Positions 60,366 to 64,000 of a stretch of 64,000 nt of DNA are shown here, one piece after another. The position numbers were made by a program, and so were the translations under genes. The notes beneath the pieces were generated by a model. It did no database searches, was not told the origin of the DNA, and saw only the letters and a program-made list of their open reading frames with translations. Within the stretch, counting starts at the first letter, position 1. Each line of letters opens with the position of its first letter. Source of the stretch: JAJRRS01 sp965230275 (GTDB lineage Bacteria; Planctomycetota; Phycisphaerae; Phycisphaerales; Phycisphaeraceae). The stretch is from positions 1 to 64,000 of the forward strand of contig CBDDKO010000002.1 of NCBI GenBank assembly GCA_965230275.1, given 5' to 3'.

Positions 60366-61439
60366 TCATGCCGCGCGCTTCGCGTAGTAGCGATAGCGGT
60401 AGCGGTAGCCGTATCGGTAGTAGTGGTAGCGGTTGCGGCTGCGCTCCTGGTCGGTCGCGATGACGCCGGCGACCGGGGCGTTGTAGCTGCGCAGGGCACG
60501 CAGCGCCTGCTCGATCAGCGGTTTGGGGGTCCGGCTGATCCGCACGATCAGCATGACCTCGTCGCTGAGCCCGCCGAGGATCCCCGCGTCGGCCAGCTCG
60601 ATGACCGGCGGGGTGTCGATGATCACGTGGTCGTACCGCGAGCGCAGCACCTCCAGCAACTTGATCATGCGGTTGTTGCTCAATAGCTGCACGGCGTCGT
60701 TACTGGCGCGGCTGCCGGCGGTGATGATGTGCAGGGCCGAGCCTTCGATTTCCTGGATGACCTCATCGATCTCCGCTTCGCCCCGCAGGTAGCCGATCAT
60801 GCCTTTCGATTCACCCAGGTGCAGCAGCTTGTTGAACGTAGGCAGTCGCAGGTCCGCCTCGATCACGATGGTTTTACGGTTACGCAGTTCCGCCAGGCTC
60901 AGGCCCAGGTTCAGGCTGGTGATCGTCTTGCCTTCCTGGGGGGTGGCGCTGGTGATGGTGTGGATCAGGTTCCGGCGGTGGTCCCAGCGGGCCAGCAGCG
61001 ACGTGCGGATGCCGCGGTATTCCTCGGCCAGCTGCGCGCTGGGTTCGGTCAGTGAGACCAGCCGGTCGTCGATGTTGTTTAGCCATTCGGAGGCCAGACG
61101 CAGCGGTGGGTGGGTCGGCTCCTGAGGCTGGATCGGTTGTGGGAAGTCGCCGGGCATTTGGTTTACATGTTGATCTGTCTGGGCTTGGTTGAACGAGAAG
61201 AGCGGGGCCTGGGGCTCGTCCTGCTCGGTCGGCTGATCGGGCGATTCGACGGGGCTGTCGGGTGCACCGGTGGGTGCTGGTTCCACGGGATCGCTGACAG
61301 GCTGAGTCTGTTCAGCGGACAGCTCCTGCCCGGACGCCTCGTTGGACGATTCGGGAGTGGTGGCGTCGGACGACGGCTGCGCCTTGTCGGGGCGCGGCTC
61401 GTCATCGTTTCGGTTCATGGCGTCGAATACGTAACCCAT
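60366..61439 (-). CDS. Bacterial tyrosine autokinase of an exopolysaccharide locus
   Basis: A 357-residue BY-kinase (CpsD/CapB/EpsG type). A disordered Pro/Gln/Glu-rich lead of about 110 residues is followed by the kinase domain: Walker A SATPQEGKTI (164-172), Walker A' VIEADLRLP (192-200) and Walker B HVIIDTPPV (271-279). The C-terminus (338-352) holds nine tyrosines in fifteen residues, with Arg in between, the autophosphorylation tail. With its membrane partner (the Wzz-type protein at 62346) it should control polymer length or export. The gene is 12 bases from the ATPase gene. Confidence 0.93.
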   Translation of the reverse strand: MGYVFDAMNRNDDEPRPDKAQPSSDATTPESSNEASGQELSAEQTQPVSDPVEPAPTGAPDSPVESPDQPTEQDEPQAPLFSFNQAQTDQHVNQMPGDFPQPIQPQEPTHPPLRLASEWLNNIDDRLVSLTEPSAQLAEEYRGIRTSLLARWDHRRNLIHTITSATPQEGKTITSLNLGLSLAELRNRKTIVIEADLRLPTFNKLLHLGESKGMIGYLRGEAEIDEVIQEIEGSALHIITAGSRASNDAVQLLSNNRMIKLLEVLRSRYDHVIIDTPPVIELADAGILGGLSDEVMLIVRISRTPKPLIEQALRALRSYNAPVAGVIATDQERSRNRYHYYRYGYRYRYRYYAKRAA

Positions 61440-61451
61440 CTCAAGATTCCC

Positions 61452-62324
61452 TCAGGCGGCAAGGCTTAGCCGCGGCTGGCTGCTGTTGGCGGCGGTGTCC
61501 ATCTGGAAGCTGGGCACCATGTCCTCCAGGACCTGCCGGACCATCGCCGGCGTGATGCGTCGTTGCTCTTTGACAAAACTCAGCAGCAGGCAGTTATCAC
61601 AGATAACGTTGATCAGTCGGGGTGTGCCCTGTGTCGCGTCGTACATCTGGGAGATCGCTTCACCGGAGAAGCTGACCTGGACGTTGGCGGGGTCCTGGCT
61701 TGCGGCTTTGAGCCGGTGGGCGATGTAGCCGGCGGTCTCGTGGATACTCAGGGGGCGGATCTGCTTGGCCATCACGATCCGTTGACGCAGGGCGCTGAGC
61801 CTGGGGCTGGCGATCTGGTCGCGCAGCTCGGGCTGGCCGACCAGGACCAGCTGCAGCAGCTTGGTAGTGTTGGTGTCGAAGTTGCTGATCAGCCGCAGCT
61901 CTTCGAGGGCCTCTGTGGATAGCGTCTGGGCCTCGTCGATGAACAGGACGACCGGGCGGTTGAGCTTGGCCTGGTTCTCGAGATAGATTTCCAGCCGCTC
62001 GAGCAGGCGTGCGTGGTCGTCGCTTTCGCGTGTCTTGACGTGCAGGGCACGCAGGACGTGGCGGATCAGTTCCTTGGCTTCGGTATGGCCGTGGACGAGC
62101 CGGACGATGGTGGCTTCCTCTTCGCAGCGCTGGATCATGGTGCGTCCGACGGTGGTTTTGCCGGAGCCGATGTTCCCGGTGACCAGGACGATACCTTTGC
62201 GCATGCGGATCGTGTATTCGATCGCGGCGAGCGCCTCGCGGTGCTGCTCGCTGGCGTAGAAGAACCGCGGGTCGGGCGTGTTCTCAAACGGCATGGTGTG
62301 GAAGTTGTAGTACTGGTCGTACAT
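61452..62324 (-). CDS. ExeA-like ATPase, PEP-CTERM system type
   Basis: A 290-residue AAA ATPase of the ExeA/GspA group: opening MYDQYYNFHTMPFENTPDPR then FFYASEQHREAL, Walker A VTGNIGSGKTTVGRTMI, Walker B VVLFIDEAQTLS and the sensor region LPLSIHETAGYIAHRL. ATPases with this opening form a conserved neighbour of exosortase-linked Wzz and tyrosine kinase genes. It lies 21 bases from the Wzz gene and 12 bases from the kinase gene, so all three are one operon. Confidence 0.92.
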   Translation of the reverse strand: MYDQYYNFHTMPFENTPDPRFFYASEQHREALAAIEYTIRMRKGIVLVTGNIGSGKTTVGRTMIQRCEEEATIVRLVHGHTEAKELIRHVLRALHVKTRESDDHARLLERLEIYLENQAKLNRPVVLFIDEAQTLSTEALEELRLISNFDTNTTKLLQLVLVGQPELRDQIASPRLSALRQRIVMAKQIRPLSIHETAGYIAHRLKAASQDPANVQVSFSGEAISQMYDATQGTPRLINVICDNCLLLSFVKEQRRITPAMVRQVLEDMVPSFQMDTAANSSQPRLSLAA

Positions 62325-62345
62325 GGTGCGCTTATCCGGCGTGGT

Positions 62346-64000
62346 TTACTTCGTGGGTTCCGTGTCGTTGTGGTTTTCGTCGATGTCGTCGGCCTGTGCC
62401 GAGGGCAGCTGGAAGACGAATCCGGCCTTGGCCTTGAGGTTCTTCAGGACGTCGGGTTTCTCGAGGTCGAGGTAGAGGATGGCGGCCATGCCGATCAGGG
62501 CGGCGGCCATCAGCCCGGCGTTGGTCGGGTACAGGATCATGTTGCGCAGGCGTCTGACCTTGCGTTGCTGACGGCTGATCAGTTCGCTGACCGAGCCGAG
62601 CATGGGCATGTCGAACGCACGGGCCAGTTCGTCACCTGAGGAGAACGTCTCGTCGGTACGGTGGGCGAAGAACACGCTGAGCGAGCCGGCCATGAGCCCC
62701 AGGCCGAGCGCGGCCATCAGCACCTGTGCGAGGTTCGGGGACACCGGCTTGGCGCTGAGGCTTCCGGGGCGGACGAAGTCCAGCTGGACGCCGCGGTTGC
62801 CGCTTTCGGCGGCCAGTGTCATGTCGACCCGGCGGAGGTTGTCTTCCCAGAATGCCACCTGGCGCTGGGCCTGATCGACCTCACGGGTGAGCTTGCGGTA
62901 CTCACTGCGGATCGGGAACATCTCGTCGGTTTGGGCGGCCATATGCTGGACCTGCTCGGTGACGACCTCGATCTGCCGGCCGAGGGCTTCCTCTTCGGTG
63001 AGGGCCTCGGTGTACTGCAGCTCCAGTTCGGCGAGCTTGGGATTGGTCTTGTGCTGCTCCTGGGCGACGATGGTCGTCTCCGTGCCGTCGATCTGTGTCT
63101 GCAGGTCGGCCAGCCGCTGCTTGAGCGCAACCACCTCGGGGTGGGCCGGCTTCATCTTCAGCACTTCGGTGAAGTTGATCAGCTGCTCTTTCAGCTCGAG
63201 CTGCCTTTTGGTCAGGCGCGTCAGCTCGGGGTTGGGCGCGGTGATCTGCTCGGGGATCGTAGTCGGTGTCTGGTCGATGACCTTGCGCAGGTTCTTGGCA
63301 CGGACGGTGGCTGCGTCGCGCTGAGCGATCATGTCCTGCAGTTCGGTTTCCCGGCTACCGAGCCGTTCCTGCATGCCGTTGGCGCTCTCGGGGAGCAGGT
63401 CGCCGTTGTTGATCTCAAACTCGAGCAGGCGGGTTTCAAGCTGCTCTATGGTCGAGCGGCTGTTGGCGACTTCCTGTTTGAAGAATTCGGCGGACTCACG
63501 CAGCCGTTGTTCCATCGCCGCCTGCGTCCGCTTGATGTAGTTGGACACCAGGCCGTTGACGACCATCTTGGCGACTTCGGGGTTGGGGCTGACGTAGGCC
63601 ACGCGGACGCGGTCCAGCGAACCGCTGGCGACGTCCCAGTGGACGATGGTGCCGCGGAGGATGGCGGTACGCAGAACCTGCTTATCCAGGTTCGTGCGGA
63701 TGATGCCTTTCTGCCTAAGCTCGGGCTCGATCTGTTTGAGCAGTTCATCGACGGCGCGGTGGCCGGTGATCTCTTCGACCAGGCTGTTGCGTGGCTCCTG
63801 GAAGTTGCGGGTCGCGCCCTTGGCGGTCATCTCGGTGAGCACCATGTCGGTGCGCCGTTCAAACATCGCCTCGGAGTTGTACTTGCGGGGGAGCATCATG
63901 CTCATGCCCAGCACACCCAGCGTGATAGCGAACGCGGGGAGGATGAACCGCCAGCGATACCGCAGCAGCAGCTCCCAGAGTTCAAGTACGGCGTTTTGTT
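62346..64000 (-). CDS. Wzz-type polysaccharide chain-length protein (5' end outside window)
   Basis: The frame runs off the window: residues before the first internal start continue as QNAVLELWELLLRYRWRFIL, the Wzz N-terminal membrane helix, so translation begins beyond 64000. A large periplasmic coiled coil follows (AAMEQRLRESAEFFKQEVAN and on). The second membrane region has the proline pattern RPGSLSAKPVSPNLAQVLMA, and a third helix lies near the end (AGLMAAALIGMAAILYLDL). It sets polymer length and activates the adjacent tyrosine kinase. It belongs to the XrtA-associated group by gene context. Confidence 0.92.
   Translation of the reverse strand, partial: QNAVLELWELLLRYRWRFILPAFAITLGVLGMSMMLPRKYNSEAMFERRTDMVLTEMTAKGATRNFQEPRNSLVEEITGHRAVDELLKQIEPELRQKGIIRTNLDKQVLRTAILRGTIVHWDVASGSLDRVRVAYVSPNPEVAKMVVNGLVSNYIKRTQAAMEQRLRESAEFFKQEVANSRSTIEQLETRLLEFEINNGDLLPESANGMQERLGSRETELQDMIAQRDAATVRAKNLRKVIDQTPTTIPEQITAPNPELTRLTKRQLELKEQLINFTEVLKMKPAHPEVVALKQRLADLQTQIDGTETTIVAQEQHKTNPKLAELELQYTEALTEEEALGRQIEVVTEQVQHMAAQTDEMFPIRSEYRKLTREVDQAQRQVAFWEDNLRRVDMTLAAESGNRGVQLDFVRPGSLSAKPVSPNLAQVLMAALGLGLMAGSLSVFFAHRTDETFSSGDELARAFDMPMLGSVSELISRQQRKVRRLRNMILYPTNAGLMAAALIGMAAILYLDLEKPDVLKNLKAKAGFVFQLPSAQADDIDENHNDTEPTK

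Overview
The window is high-GC, bacterial, and reads as a Planctomycetota chromosome, most likely class Phycisphaerae. The evidence is the set of secreted proteins ending in paired dockerin repeats plus a PEP-CTERM sorting tail (a GDLDGDG...LDIILNNWN cassette followed by PEPASL...RRR), a pseudopilin with the planctomycete H-X9-DG ending, a zinc-ribbon membrane protein of planctomycete type, and frequent short C/G-rich and AT-rich satellites between genes. No rRNA, phage, CRISPR array or plasmid function is visible. There is one tRNA (Leu, CAG).

Layout. 1-1.5 kb: an IS5-like transposase whose stop codon appears lost, its duplicated right end, and a small gene wedged between IS debris. 1.5-4.2 kb: two NTF2/SnoaL-like proteins and an SDR-TetR unit with two matching TetR operators. 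4.3-9 kb: a frameshifted PEP-CTERM gene, hslV, tRNA-Leu, a secreted endonuclease I with dockerin/PEP-CTERM tail and a small exported protein. 9-10.1 kb: a repeat-dense spacer with a MITE-like element. 10.2-14 kb: a large PstS-like dockerin/PEP-CTERM protein and a pseudopilin. 14.8-20.7 kb: a pilM-led operon of three proteins that all carry Gly-Tyr-Gly tracts. 20.9-29.9 kb (minus strand): metK, ptsP, rng, dxr, rseP. 30.3-40.7 kb (plus strand): a long coiled-coil protein, fumC, an exported protein, mnmG, a zinc-ribbon membrane protein, zwf and pgl. 40.9-48.3 kb: an acyltransferase, a small membrane protein, a cell-wall amidase, then a GntR/LacI regulator, sodium:solute symporter and ROK kinase that look like a sugar-uptake locus. 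48.4-59.3 kb (minus strand): FHA protein, methyltransferase, ABC exporter, PgpH-type HD phosphodiesterase, PhoH and two exported proteins. 59.4-64 kb (minus strand): a short glycosyltransferase-like protein, tyrosine autokinase, ExeA-type ATPase and a Wzz-type chain-length protein that runs off the window. The last three form the core of an exosortase-associated exopolysaccharide locus.

Themes. The PEP-CTERM substrates on the left and the exopolysaccharide genes on the right probably belong to one exosortase surface system; the exosortase itself is not in the window. zwf and pgl supply the oxidative pentose phosphate pathway. Repeats have entered coding sequence at least once (mnmG), and fumC has a central block with different codon usage, suggesting recombination. 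I did not find a clear unknown defence or mobile system. The strongest unusual signals are the shared Gly-Tyr-Gly tracts of the pilus operon, the mnmG insertion, the fumC mosaic, the intergenic repeat families, and an SDR lacking its catalytic tyrosine.
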